Origin: Allorhodoferax sp032337135
Lineage (GTDB): Bacteria > Pseudomonadota > Gammaproteobacteria > Burkholderiales > Burkholderiaceae_C
Direction of reading: 5' to 3'
NCBI RefSeq assembly: GCF_032337135.1
Contig: NZ_JAVXZZ010000002.1
Location: 62,001 to 126,000, forward strand
Length of the DNA stretch: 64,000 bases
Made by a program: the position numbers and the translations under genes. Every line of letters begins with the position of its first letter. Within the stretch, counting starts at the first letter, position 1. Of this stretch, positions 42,953-53,624 are shown one piece after another. The notes under the pieces are model-generated. The model was not told the DNA's origin and ran no database searches. It worked only from the letters and a program-made list of their open reading frames with translations.

Positions 42953-44041
42953 ATGAGTGCCGCCGGGCCGTCCCAAGGCGCGAAGGCCCCCGCGGGGGGC
43001 AGCGACCCACACGCAGTGGGGGAGCGTGGGGGCTCTATTCGCATCCTCATCGTCAAACTGTCTTCGCTGGGCGATGTGGTGCACGCCATGCCCGTCGTGC
43101 AGGACATCCGCCGCGCATTTCCTGACGCCCGTATCGACTGGGTGGTGGAGCGCGGCTTTGCGCCGCTGGTGCAGCGCTGCGAGGGCGTGGAGCGGGTCAT
43201 CCCCTGCGACCTGCGGCGCTGGCGCAAGAGTCCATTCGCGGCGCAGACACGCGCCGAATGGGCCACGTTCAAGCAGGAGCTGCAAGCGCTGGCCTACGAC
43301 TGGGTGCTGGACCTGCAAGGCCTGACCAAATCCGCCCTGGTGGCGTGGCTGGCGCGCACCGTACCCGGCGGCAAGAAAGTCGCCCTGGCCCACCGCACCG
43401 ACGGTTCGGGTTTTGAGGCGCCCACGCGTTGGGTCGCCGATGTGGCCGTCAGCATGGAGCCCCATGTGCACGCCGTGCAGCGCTCGCGCATCCTCAGCGC
43501 GCAAGCGCTGGGCTACACCGTGCCGGACGCAGAGCATTTTGGGCTGCTAGCCCGCGTGGAAATTGCGCAAGAAGCTACGAAAAACATAGCGAATGACTCG
43601 CCCCCAGTCGCCCTGGTGCACGGCACTTCGCGCGCCGACAAGGAATGGCCACTGGGCCATTGGGTGGCCTTGGGCCAGCGGCTGCTCGCACAGGGTCACG
43701 CTGTGGTGCTGGCCCATGGCAGCGCCAAGGAGCGCGCCACCAGTGAGGCCATTGCGGCGCAGCTGGGCGCCGGTGCCGCCGTCTGGCCCACCATGGACCT
43801 GGCCCAGGTGACCGACGCGCTGGGGCGCTGCGTGGGCTGCATCGGCGTGGACAGTGGCCTGAGCCACATTGCCACGGCGCTGGACCTGCCCCATGTGCAG
43901 ATCTACAACTTCGACACCGCCTGGCGCACCGGCCCGGCCGTGCACCCGGGTGCGCGACAGGTGGCGGTGTATGCCCAGCCGCAGCCCAGCGTCGATGCGG
44001 TGTGGAACGCCTGGCTGGGCGTGAACGGAGGCTCACACTGA
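42953..44041 (+). CDS. waaC: Lipopolysaccharide heptosyltransferase I
   Basis: 362 residues from ATG 42953 (TTG 42947 also possible). WaaC adds the first L-glycero-D-manno-heptose to Kdo2-lipid A on the cytoplasmic face of the inner membrane. GT9 family features are ILIVKLSSLGDVVHAMPVVQDI, WVVERGF, DLQGLTKSAL and VSVDTG-like GVDSGLSHIATAL. Two oddities: residues 1-27 come from a repeat-like GC-rich block, and residues 195-213 (HFGLLARVEIAQEATKNIA) come from repeat copy E in a linker before VALVHGTSRADKEWP. The stop overlaps the waaA start. Confidence 0.93.
   Translation: MSAAGPSQGAKAPAGGSDPHAVGERGGSIRILIVKLSSLGDVVHAMPVVQDIRRAFPDARIDWVVERGFAPLVQRCEGVERVIPCDLRRWRKSPFAAQTRAEWATFKQELQALAYDWVLDLQGLTKSALVAWLARTVPGGKKVALAHRTDGSGFEAPTRWVADVAVSMEPHVHAVQRSRILSAQALGYTVPDAEHFGLLARVEIAQEATKNIANDSPPVALVHGTSRADKEWPLGHWVALGQRLLAQGHAVVLAHGSAKERATSEAIAAQLGAGAAVWPTMDLAQVTDALGRCVGCIGVDSGLSHIATALDLPHVQIYNFDTAWRTGPAVHPGARQVAVYAQPQPSVDAVWNAWLGVNGGSH
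42960..43031 (+). repeat. GC-rich repeat-like block encoding the WaaC N terminus
   Basis: Starts with GGGCCGTCCCAAGGCGCGAA, contains the near-palindrome GCCCCCGCGGGGGGC and ends in GTGGGGGAGCGTGGGGG. It resembles a dispersed block I recall from comamonad genomes, usually placed between genes. Here it runs through the first 27 codons of waaC. Only this one copy is in the window, so repeat status is from memory. Confidence 0.5.
43535..43591 (+). repeat. 57-bp dispersed repeat, copy E, inside waaC
   Basis: 57 bases (19 codons) aligning end to end with copy A (CATTTT..., GCTAGCCCGCGTGG, ATTGCGCAAGAAGCTACG, CATAGCG), read in frame within the heptosyltransferase linker. The reading frame relative to the element is the same as in copy F. 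Confidence 0.85.
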
Positions 44042-45369
44042 TGCTGCTGCGCATTTACGGCTGGGTCATGACCCTCCTGATTCCCTTGCTGCGGCGCAAG
44101 CTGGCGCGCCGCGCCCTGGCCGAGCCCGGCTATGGCGAAGCGGTGGAAGAGCGTTTTGGCGGCTACACCATGGCGCCGCTGGTGGGTGGCAAGGTGGTGT
44201 GGGTGCATGCGGTGAGCCTGGGCGAAACCCGCGCCGTCGCCGCCCTGGTGCAGGCCCTGCGCCGCGAGATTCCTGCCATGCGCCTGCTGCTGACCCACGG
44301 CACGGCCACCGGACGCGAAGCCGGCAAGGCCTTGCTGCAGACCGGTGACGTGCAGGTGTGGCAGCCCTGGGACTGCCCGCTGGCCGTGCATCGCTTCGTG
44401 GAGCAGTTCCGCCCACGCATCGGATTGCTGGTGGAAACCGAGGTCTGGCCGCTGCTCACGGCCGAGTGCAAAAAGCAGGGCGTGCCGCTGTGCCTGGTCA
44501 ATGCGCGCTTGAGCGACAAGTCGCTGCGCCAGGCCAAGCGTCTGGGGCCGCTGGCGCGCCAGGCCTACAGCAGCCTGGCGGCCGTGTGGGCGCAAAGCGA
44601 GGCGGACGCCCAGCGCCTGCGCCAGCTCGGTGCCCCGGTGGCTGGGGTGATGGGCAACTTCAAGTTCGACCTGCAGCCCTCCGCGATCCAGCTCGGCCAG
44701 GGACGCGCCTGGCGCCACGTGCTGGGCAAGCCGGTCGTCATGCTGGCCAGTGCACGCGAAGGTGAAGAGGCCATGCTGGCTGACCTATTGACGCGAAAAG
44801 AGGCCCAAGCCCTCGTACTCACTGCGCAACCAGCTAGCAAAACCATAGCACCTGCAGTGCAGTGGCTGATCGTGCCGCGCCACCCCCAGCGCTTTGACGA
44901 GGTAGAAGCGCTGCTGCGCAAGGCCGGCTTGAGCGTGGCCCGGCGCAGCCAGTGGCCCACAGTACCCGGCGCGCCGCTGCCGCAGGCCGATGTGTGGCTG
45001 GGCGACTCGCTGGGCGAAATGGCGCTGTACTACGGCCTCTCGGACGTGGTGCTGCTGGGGGGCAGCTTCGCCCCGCTGGGCGGCCAGAACCTCATCGAAG
45101 CCGCCGCCTGCGAATGCCCCGTGGTCATGGGCCCGCACGTCTTCAACTTCGCCCAGGCGTCCGAACTGGCGCTGGAGGCGGGGGCAGCCTTCACCGTCGC
45201 CGACATGGCTGCGGGTGTGCAGCGCGCCCTGACCCTGGTGGACGATGCCACCGCATTGGCAACGGCCCGCCAAGCCGCCCTAGGGCTCGCCATGGCGCAT
45301 CGTGGGGCGGCTGATCGGACGGCGGTAGCGGTGGCGAAGGTGTTAACCACAGGTGGTGTGGTGCACTAA
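44041..45369 (+). CDS. waaA: Kdo transferase (3-deoxy-D-manno-octulosonic acid transferase)
   Basis: 442 residues from ATG 44041, with GGAGG at 44027-44031 and a start overlapping the waaC stop. A single N-terminal membrane segment (about 3-18) anchors it to the inner membrane where it adds Kdo to lipid IVA. GT30 motifs include VWVHAVSLGETRAV, LLVETEVWP, NARLSDKS and GGSFAPLGGQNLIEAAACECPVVMGPHVFNF. About 15 residues longer than E. coli WaaA; an insertion at residues 252-270 (EAQALVLTAQPASKTIA) is encoded by repeat copy F. Confidence 0.95.
   Translation: MLLRIYGWVMTLLIPLLRRKLARRALAEPGYGEAVEERFGGYTMAPLVGGKVVWVHAVSLGETRAVAALVQALRREIPAMRLLLTHGTATGREAGKALLQTGDVQVWQPWDCPLAVHRFVEQFRPRIGLLVETEVWPLLTAECKKQGVPLCLVNARLSDKSLRQAKRLGPLARQAYSSLAAVWAQSEADAQRLRQLGAPVAGVMGNFKFDLQPSAIQLGQGRAWRHVLGKPVVMLASAREGEEAMLADLLTRKEAQALVLTAQPASKTIAPAVQWLIVPRHPQRFDEVEALLRKAGLSVARRSQWPTVPGAPLPQADVWLGDSLGEMALYYGLSDVVLLGGSFAPLGGQNLIEAAACECPVVMGPHVFNFAQASELALEAGAAFTVADMAAGVQRALTLVDDATALATARQAALGLAMAHRGAADRTAVAVAKVLTTGGVVH
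44794..44850 (+). repeat. 57-bp dispersed repeat, copy F, inside waaA
   Basis: 57 bases in frame in waaA; core CACTGCGCAACCAGCTAGC and CATAGCA. It encodes Q-A-L-V-L-T-A-Q-P-A-S-K-T-I-A, against L-A-R-V-E-I-A-Q-E-A-T-K-N-I-A in copy E. Confidence 0.8.
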
Positions 45370-45420
45370 CCTAACTCCTCCGCAGCCGTTATCTCTAAAA
45401 ACTCGATCTGAGGGGGAAAC

Positions 45421-45747
45421 GTGGATCGAACCAAGCTTTATGACTTTGCAGATGACTTCTTCACTCTTGATGGAAGTTCAATCATGAAGCTGACGCCGGA
45501 TGCGGCAGTAGAAGTGTGTAGGCGTGCGGCAGATCGCGGACTAGTAATTACGCGTGTCGAAGGCGGTATCAACACGGCCGACAGATTTGAGGCTCGATTG
45601 GATTGCATCTGGGACGCCGGGTACCCTCCGAATCCCGATGAAGGCGCGCATCCAATAAATCGTAAAGCGATGGACTTTATTCGGGCTGAGATGGGTTTTC
45701 ACAACGCCTTTATCCTCGGAGCGGTTTCTGTCTCGGAGTGGAAGTGA
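45421..45747 (+). CDS. Small protein of unknown function in a lower-GC patch
   Basis: 108 residues from GTG 45421 with GAGGGGGAAAC just upstream. It is acidic with no membrane segment: LTPDAAVEVCRRAADRGLVITRVEGG, then RLDCIWDAGYPPNPDEGAHPINRKAMDFIRAEMGFHNAFILGAV. I do not recognise the family; size and composition are like cytoplasmic immunity proteins of toxin systems, but no toxin gene is beside it. Codon use and GC are clearly lower than in waaA or dadA, suggesting acquisition by transfer. Confidence 0.6.
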   Translation: MDRTKLYDFADDFFTLDGSSIMKLTPDAAVEVCRRAADRGLVITRVEGGINTADRFEARLDCIWDAGYPPNPDEGAHPINRKAMDFIRAEMGFHNAFILGAVSVSEWK

Positions 45748-45801
45748 CTTGCCATTCTTTCCCATACCGTTTCAGTAAGTGGTTATTTGTGGAGTGATGA
45801 A

Positions 45802-46047
45802 ATGAAAGGGATTTCCTAAGGCATCTATGTGGTCAGCATCCTTGTCTGGCTTGTTGGCGGGCTGAAGGTCAAGGCTCGGTATCACCGTCGCTTGGGCGAG
45901 GACGAATCGTTTCCCTTCAGGGGATCCGTGTTTCGCTGGGGTAGGTTAACCACTGGTGAAAAGCGCGAGCTGATCTACGTCTTCGTAGTGGCCACGTTAC
46001 TTGGCTTTGTAGGCTCCATGCTGGAAACTGCTGGAACGAGCCTCTGA
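45802..46047 (+). pseudogene. Small membrane-protein gene with an early in-frame stop
   Basis: ATG 45802 has a GGAG ribosome-binding site seven bases upstream, but the sixth codon is TAA (45817). The frame then continues without a break: G-I-Y-V-V-S-I-L-V-W-L-V-G-G, a membrane helix, a charged middle (KARYHRRLGEDE) and a second helix (ELIYVFVVATLLGFVGSML). The best reading is a two-helix protein of about 81 residues broken by a nonsense change. Alternatively a shorter protein starts at GTG 45829 (72 residues). Confidence 0.5.
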
Positions 46048-46292
46048 CTTCCAGTTGGTTTGCTCAGCTCACCATCCTCGTCAATACGTCAACAGCCTTC
46101 CCTTGTACCCCGCATGGGCGGCGCCCTCCACCCGGTCCAGCCGCGCCTCGCGTCGGTGATACCCCGCAGCGTCCAAGCTGCGGTGGAAGGCATTCCCATC
46201 TGCCCGCCATGACGCAGGAACCAGCCAACGCAAATCCAGGTTGGAAATCGGAAGCGTAGGTCGAGGTCGCGCGCCGCGGCTGGTATGGCGGC
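46048..46292. other. 245-bp region with a possible minus-strand gene remnant
   Basis: No start-to-stop gene. On the minus strand an open frame reads NLDLRWLVPASWRADGNAF followed by HRSLDAAGYHRREARLDRV and ends at HAGYKGRLLTY with a stop at 46081. It looks like the last 60 residues of a real protein whose 5' part is missing (it would overlap dadA). I cannot name it. Confidence 0.35.
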
Positions 46293-47552
46293 TCAGCCCT
46301 GCAGCGCCAGCGTGACCGCAGGCACCCGCTGTGCAAAGTGCTGCTGCACCTGGCCTGCAATCTGGTGCGCCGTGACGGCCGACAGCGTCCAGCCCAGGTG
46401 GCCGTGGCCAGTGTTGTAGAACACGTTGGCACAGCGGCCCTGGCCCACGCGCGGCATCATGGTCGGCAGCATGGGGCGCAGGCCGGCCCAAGGTTCCACG
46501 CGGCGGGTGGATACGCCGGGGAAGCACTGGTTCACCCAATCCACCAAAGGCCGGATGCGGTCGGCGCGGATGTTCTGGTTCATGCCATTGAACTCGGCGG
46601 TGCCGGCCACGCGGAAACGGTCGGCCCCCAGGCGGCTCGTCACCAGCTTGGTCTCGTCATCGAGCAGGCTGACCCAGGGTGCCGCGCGCTGGCTTTCCTC
46701 GTCCTGCAGGTGCACGGTGATGGAATAGCCCTTGACCGGGTAGATGTTGAGCCGGTCGCCCAATTGCGCGGCCAGGTCGCGGCCCCAGACGCCGGCACAC
46801 ACCACCACGCCGTCAAACTGTGCGGGTAGCGGCGCGCCTTTCTCGCCTTGCAGCAGCAGCGTGCTGGTGTGGCCATCGGCCTTGGCCTGCACTACCCGGG
46901 TGCCGCGCAGGAAGTGCACGCCCAGGCGCTCGCAGGCTTGCGACAGGCCATGGGTAAACAGGTGGATGTCGCCAGTGGAGTCGCTCTCGGTATAGAAGCC
47001 GCCGTAGTACTGCCCGGCCAGCGTGGGCTCGATGGAGCGCATCTCGTCAGGCGTGACGGCGCGACGCTCCAGCCCGCCCTGGGCCAGCAGCTTCGTTACG
47101 TTGGCCGCGTGGTCGAAGCCCTTCTGATCGCGGTAGATGTGCAGGATGCCGCGCTTCTCGTGCTTGAAATCGATGCCTTCAGCCTGCGCCCAGGCGAACA
47201 GGTGCTTGCGCGCTTCAATGGCCAACTTCGTGGTGGCGATGGTGTTGTCGCGGTAGCGGGGCAAAGCGGCTACGAACTCGGTCATCCAGCTCAGCTTGTG
47301 CCAGGTGGGAAGCGGGTTCATCAAGAGCGGGGCGTCGGGTGTGAACATCCATTTGAGGCCCTTGATGAGCGTGCTGGGGTGGTTCCACACTTCGGCGTTC
47401 GAGGCCGAGAGCTGCCCGCCATTGGCGTAGGACGTTTCCATCCCGGCATAGCGGTTCTTCTCGATCAGGGTGACCTGGAAACCCTGCTGGGCCAGGGCGT
47501 AGGCGGTGGTGACGCCGGTGATGCCGGCGCCGATGACGGCGATGTGTTGCAT
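46293..47552 (-). CDS. dadA: DadA-family FAD-dependent D-amino acid dehydrogenase / glycine oxidase-like
   Basis: 419 residues. The N-terminal FAD-binding motif is IAVIGAGITGVTTAYALAQ; NGGQLSASNAEVWNHPSTL, GDIHLFTHGL, PVKGYSITV and the C-terminal NTGHGHLGWTLS are DadA signatures. Such enzymes oxidise D-amino acids (chiefly D-alanine) at the membrane and pass electrons to quinone. The gene is led by its own tandem glycine riboswitch, so glycine itself, or a metabolite in balance with it, may be the true substrate. Confidence 0.9.
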   Translation of the reverse strand: MQHIAVIGAGITGVTTAYALAQQGFQVTLIEKNRYAGMETSYANGGQLSASNAEVWNHPSTLIKGLKWMFTPDAPLLMNPLPTWHKLSWMTEFVAALPRYRDNTIATTKLAIEARKHLFAWAQAEGIDFKHEKRGILHIYRDQKGFDHAANVTKLLAQGGLERRAVTPDEMRSIEPTLAGQYYGGFYTESDSTGDIHLFTHGLSQACERLGVHFLRGTRVVQAKADGHTSTLLLQGEKGAPLPAQFDGVVVCAGVWGRDLAAQLGDRLNIYPVKGYSITVHLQDEESQRAAPWVSLLDDETKLVTSRLGADRFRVAGTAEFNGMNQNIRADRIRPLVDWVNQCFPGVSTRRVEPWAGLRPMLPTMMPRVGQGRCANVFYNTGHGHLGWTLSAVTAHQIAGQVQQHFAQRVPAVTLALQG

Positions 47553-47589
47553 GGTGCACTCTCGTAACGATCTGTCAAAACAAGGATGT

Positions 47590-47618
47590 CACTGCCAATG
47601 CACCATGCACTGGCAATG
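47590..47618 (-). other. Hairpin between glycine riboswitch and dadA start
   Basis: On the minus strand CATTGCCAGTGCA pairs with TGCATTGGCAGTG around a TGG loop, 13 pairs with two G-U. It lies between the second aptamer and the dadA start, where an expression platform would be. The U-rich run after it (TTGTTTT) is short and ten bases away, so it may sequester rather than terminate. Confidence 0.55.
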
Positions 47619-47620
47619 AC

Positions 47621-47806
47621 CCCCTCTGTTTTGAGACCTGAGAGATTCACGCCTGCCTTGTGGTGGGCGCTTGCTCCTGCGGTGAGCCGGGGGACAAATC
47701 CCGGCCGCTCTTCAGAGTGCAATGTTCACAACGGTCCTTTTGCCTGAGAGTTTCCGGGGCGGTTGCTCCTTCGGCGCTGATGCCACGTGGGCTTCAGTCT
47801 CTCCCG
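47621..47806 (-). promoter_or_regulatory. Tandem glycine riboswitch upstream of dadA
   Basis: Minus-strand RNA with two aptamers. The first (about 47732-47806) starts GGGAGAGACTGAAGC and has CCGAAGGAGCAACCGC and CTCTCAGGCAAAAGGACCG; the second (about 47621-47720) has CGCAGGAGCAAGCGCC and GAATCTCTCAGG. These are the conserved cores of the glycine aptamer. It should control the gene at 46293-47552 in response to glycine. Confidence 0.92.
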
Positions 47807-47864
47807 TTGTGATTCCGGTCACGGCTTGCAAGTGTTCGTGACCGGTTCAGGGGCACATTGTCCC

Positions 47865-48923
47865 CTACTTGAGTTCCGCCTTCAAGTCGTTCAGCAACGC
47901 GTCCACGGACTCGGGCTGGGTGTCCCAGGCACACATGAAACGGCAGCCACCGCCGGCGATGAACTGGTAGAACTTCCATCCCTTGGCATACAGCGCCTGC
48001 ACCACTGCCGGGGGCAGTTGCGCGAACACGCCATTGGCTTGCGGCGCATGCAACACCTGCACACCGGCAATGCACTGCAGACCGCTGTACAGCCGCTGGG
48101 CCATGGCATTGGCATGGGCGGCGTTGTGCAGCCACACGTCGTTTTCAAGCAGTCCTACCCAGGGCGCCGAGATGAAGCGCATCTTGCTGGCCAGCTGGCC
48201 GGCCTGCTTCACGCGGTAGGCAAAGTCCTCGCTCATGGTCTTGTCGAAGAACACCACGGCTTCGCCCACGGGCAGGCCGTTCTTGGTGCCGCCGAAGCAG
48301 AGCACGTCGACCCCGGCTTTCCAGGTGATGTCGGCCGGGCTGCAACCCAGGTGGGCCACGGCGTTGGCAAAGCGGGCACCATCCATGTGCAGGCGCAGGT
48401 GGTGCTTCTTGGCCATCCAGGAAATCGCGCGAACCTCGTCCACGCTGTAGACCGTGCCCATTTCCGTGGCCTGGGTGATGGACACCACCTTGGGGCGCGG
48501 GTAATGGATGTCGCTGCGCTTGGTCACCAGGGCGTTGATGGCCTCGGGGGTGAGCTTGCCCAGCTTGGCCGCGTCGGACTGCGCTTCGGCCACCAGCAGC
48601 TTGGAGCCGTTGGAGAAGAACTCGGGCCCGCCGCATTCGTCGGTCTCGATGTGCGCCACCGGCGAGCAGATCACCGAGTGGTAGCTCTGGCACAGCGAGG
48701 CCAGGGCCAGCGAGTTGGCCGCCGTGCCGTTGAACACGTAGTACACGTCGCAGTCGATGTCGAACAGCTGGCGCAGCATGTCGGTGGACTTCTGCGTCCA
48801 GCGGTCCTCACCGTAGGCGGGCTCATGACCACTGGCATTGGCCTCCATGAACCAGTGCATGGCCTGCGGGCAGGTACCCGCGTAGTTGTCACTGGCGAAT
48901 TGCTGGCGGTTGGTGGTGGTCAT
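47865..48923 (-). CDS. ltaE: Low-specificity L-threonine aldolase
   Basis: 352 residues from ATG 48923, 14 bases after gcvP ends. A PLP enzyme that splits L-threonine or allo-threonine to glycine and acetaldehyde. It begins FASDNYAGTCP, has NGTAANSLALASL near 65-77 and the PLP lysine Lys214 in CFGGTKNGLPVGE; HMDGARFANAV is also typical. Being last in the gcvTHP operon, it would feed glycine to the cleavage system. Confidence 0.93.
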   Translation of the reverse strand: MTTTNRQQFASDNYAGTCPQAMHWFMEANASGHEPAYGEDRWTQKSTDMLRQLFDIDCDVYYVFNGTAANSLALASLCQSYHSVICSPVAHIETDECGGPEFFSNGSKLLVAEAQSDAAKLGKLTPEAINALVTKRSDIHYPRPKVVSITQATEMGTVYSVDEVRAISWMAKKHHLRLHMDGARFANAVAHLGCSPADITWKAGVDVLCFGGTKNGLPVGEAVVFFDKTMSEDFAYRVKQAGQLASKMRFISAPWVGLLENDVWLHNAAHANAMAQRLYSGLQCIAGVQVLHAPQANGVFAQLPPAVVQALYAKGWKFYQFIAGGGCRFMCAWDTQPESVDALLNDLKAELK

Positions 48924-48937
48924 GGTTCTTCTTCGCT

Positions 48938-51844
<2,907 letters not shown>

Positions 51845-51939
51845 GGTGGAACTCGAAAAACAGGAAGGGGGCCGGCGGGCGCAAAGGTTCTGGGAGCCGC
51901 AGCCCGGTTTGCCGGTGCTGCGGCCAATCAGGCAGAAGG

Positions 51940-52311
51940 TTAGGCGTTCTGCTCGTAGGTCTTGTAGCTGGTCTCGTCCATCAGGCCGTCCAGTTCAGCG
52001 GGGTTGGACAGCTTGATCTTGAAGAACCAGCCCGAACCCATGGGGTCGCTGTTGGCCAGCGAGGGGTCGGCACGCAGGTCTTCGTTCACGGCCAGCACTT
52101 CACCAGTGACGGGCATGTACACGTCGGCAGCGGCCTTCACGGACTCGACCACACCGGCCACGTCCTTGGCTGCCAGGGTCTTGCCGACTTCGGGCAGGTC
52201 CACGAACACCACGTCGCCCAGGGCGTCCTGGGCGTGCTGGGTGATGCCGACGGTGGCGGTGTCGCCTTCAATGACAAGCCATTCGTGGTCGGGGGTGAAT
52301 TTGATGTTCAT
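51940..52311 (-). CDS. gcvH: Glycine cleavage system H protein
   Basis: 123 residues from ATG 52311 (MNIKFTPDHEWLVIEGDTA). The lipoyl-carrying lysine is Lys59 in VESVKAAADVYMPVTGEV. It shuttles the aminomethyl group between P and T proteins. A much longer frame reading back toward gcvT is rejected. It lies 89 bases from the gcvT stop. Confidence 0.98.
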   Translation of the reverse strand: MNIKFTPDHEWLVIEGDTATVGITQHAQDALGDVVFVDLPEVGKTLAAKDVAGVVESVKAAADVYMPVTGEVLAVNEDLRADPSLANSDPMGSGWFFKIKLSNPAELDGLMDETSYKTYEQNA

Positions 52312-52400
52312 GGAGTACTCCTGGAAAAAGTTTGAAAAATGAATCCTGTGGTGAATTTCCGCCGACGGCAACTGTAGCCGCAGTCGGCGTGCTCCGGTGG

Positions 52401-53546
52401 TTAGCCGCGGTAGTAGCGGTTGGGCACAAACGGCATGCTGGAGACCACCATGGGCACCGGTTTGCCGCGCACGATGGCCACGACCTTGCTGCCCAGCGCG
52501 CTGAAGGCGCTGTCCACGTAGCCCATGGCCACGCATTGGTTGATGGTGGGGCCGAGCAGGCCGCTGGTGACTTCGCCGATCTTGTTGCCGGCGCCGTCTT
52601 GCAGTTCGGTGTGTTCGCGCACGGGAATGCGTTCCTGGGCCACCAGTCCTACGCGTTTCCGGGTTCCGGCCCCCGTGGAATCTGCGAGAGCAGCTAGTAT
52701 TTTTGTAGCGCCAGGGAAGCCGCCTTCGCGTGCACCACCGGGACGGCGGACCTTTTGCATGGCCCACAGCAGGCTCGCCTCCACCGGGGTGGTGGTGGTG
52801 TCGATGTCGTTGCCGTAGAGGCAAAGGCCGGCTTCCAGGCGCAGCGAGTTGCGTGCACCCAGGCCGATGGGTTTGACTTCGGGCTGGGCCAGCAGGGCGC
52901 GGGCCAGCACTTCGGCTTGCGATTCGTGCACGGAGATCTCGAAACCGTCTTCGCCGGTGTAGCCGCTGCGGGTCAGGAACACGTCGATCTTCTGGGCACC
53001 AGTGTCCACGGTGAAGTTGCCACCGGTCATGAACACCAGCTTTTCCACGCCGGGCGCCAGGCGCGACAGGGCGGTGACGGCCTGCGGGCCCTGCAACGCC
53101 AGCAGGGCCATCTCGGGCATGGGTATGACCTGGCAGCGTGCGCCGATCTTGGCCTGGATGTGGGCGATGTCGCCCGCCTTGCAGGCACCGTTGACGATGA
53201 CGAAGATCTCGTTGTTGCCCTTGTTGAAGAACATCAGGTCGTCAATGATGGTGCCTTCCTCGGTGGTCAGCAGGCCGTAGCGCTGCTTGCCCACGGGCAG
53301 GTCGATCACGTCCACCGGCATCAGGGTTTCGAAGGCGGCGGCGGCGTCCGGGCCCACCAGGCGCAACTGGCCCATGTGCGACACGTCGAACAGACCGGCC
53401 GCATTGCGGGTATGGTGGTGCTCGGCCATCAGGCCAGCGGGGTACTGCACCGGCATGGAGTAGCCGGCAAAAGGCACCATGCGCGCGCCAAGCTCGATGT
53501 GCAGGGCGTTGAGCGGCGTGGTCAACAGGGTTTGGTCAGCGGACAT
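52401..53546 (-). CDS. gcvT: Glycine cleavage system T protein (aminomethyltransferase)
   Basis: 381 residues from ATG 53546. Transfers the methylene group to tetrahydrofolate and releases ammonia. Motifs: PFAGYSMPVQYP, GLFDVSHMGQ, the catalytic region MPVDVIDLP and RSGYTGEDGFEISV, and GLGARNSLRLEAGLCLYGND. Near residue 290 the stretch GATKILAALADSTGAGTRKR contains codons from repeat copy H, where other GcvT proteins have a short loop. First gene of the gcvTHP-ltaE operon behind a tandem glycine riboswitch. Confidence 0.97.
   Translation of the reverse strand: MSADQTLLTTPLNALHIELGARMVPFAGYSMPVQYPAGLMAEHHHTRNAAGLFDVSHMGQLRLVGPDAAAAFETLMPVDVIDLPVGKQRYGLLTTEEGTIIDDLMFFNKGNNEIFVIVNGACKAGDIAHIQAKIGARCQVIPMPEMALLALQGPQAVTALSRLAPGVEKLVFMTGGNFTVDTGAQKIDVFLTRSGYTGEDGFEISVHESQAEVLARALLAQPEVKPIGLGARNSLRLEAGLCLYGNDIDTTTTPVEASLLWAMQKVRRPGGAREGGFPGATKILAALADSTGAGTRKRVGLVAQERIPVREHTELQDGAGNKIGEVTSGLLGPTINQCVAMGYVDSAFSALGSKVVAIVRGKPVPMVVSSMPFVPNRYYRG
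52654..52710 (+). repeat. 57-bp dispersed repeat, copy H, inside gcvT
   Basis: 57 bases on the strand opposite to the coding strand of gcvT, in the same genome orientation as other copies. Core CCCCCGTGGAATCTGCGAGA, then GCAGCTAGTATTTTTGTAGCG one base further on. It aligns with copy D without gaps over the last 43 bases. Confidence 0.75.
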
Positions 53547-53624
53547 GGGCTTTTCTCCGAAAAGTGCATACACATTGGCATGCAGGGCAACCTGAAACTC
53601 ACGGCGCCTTGCGGTGCCGGGAGG

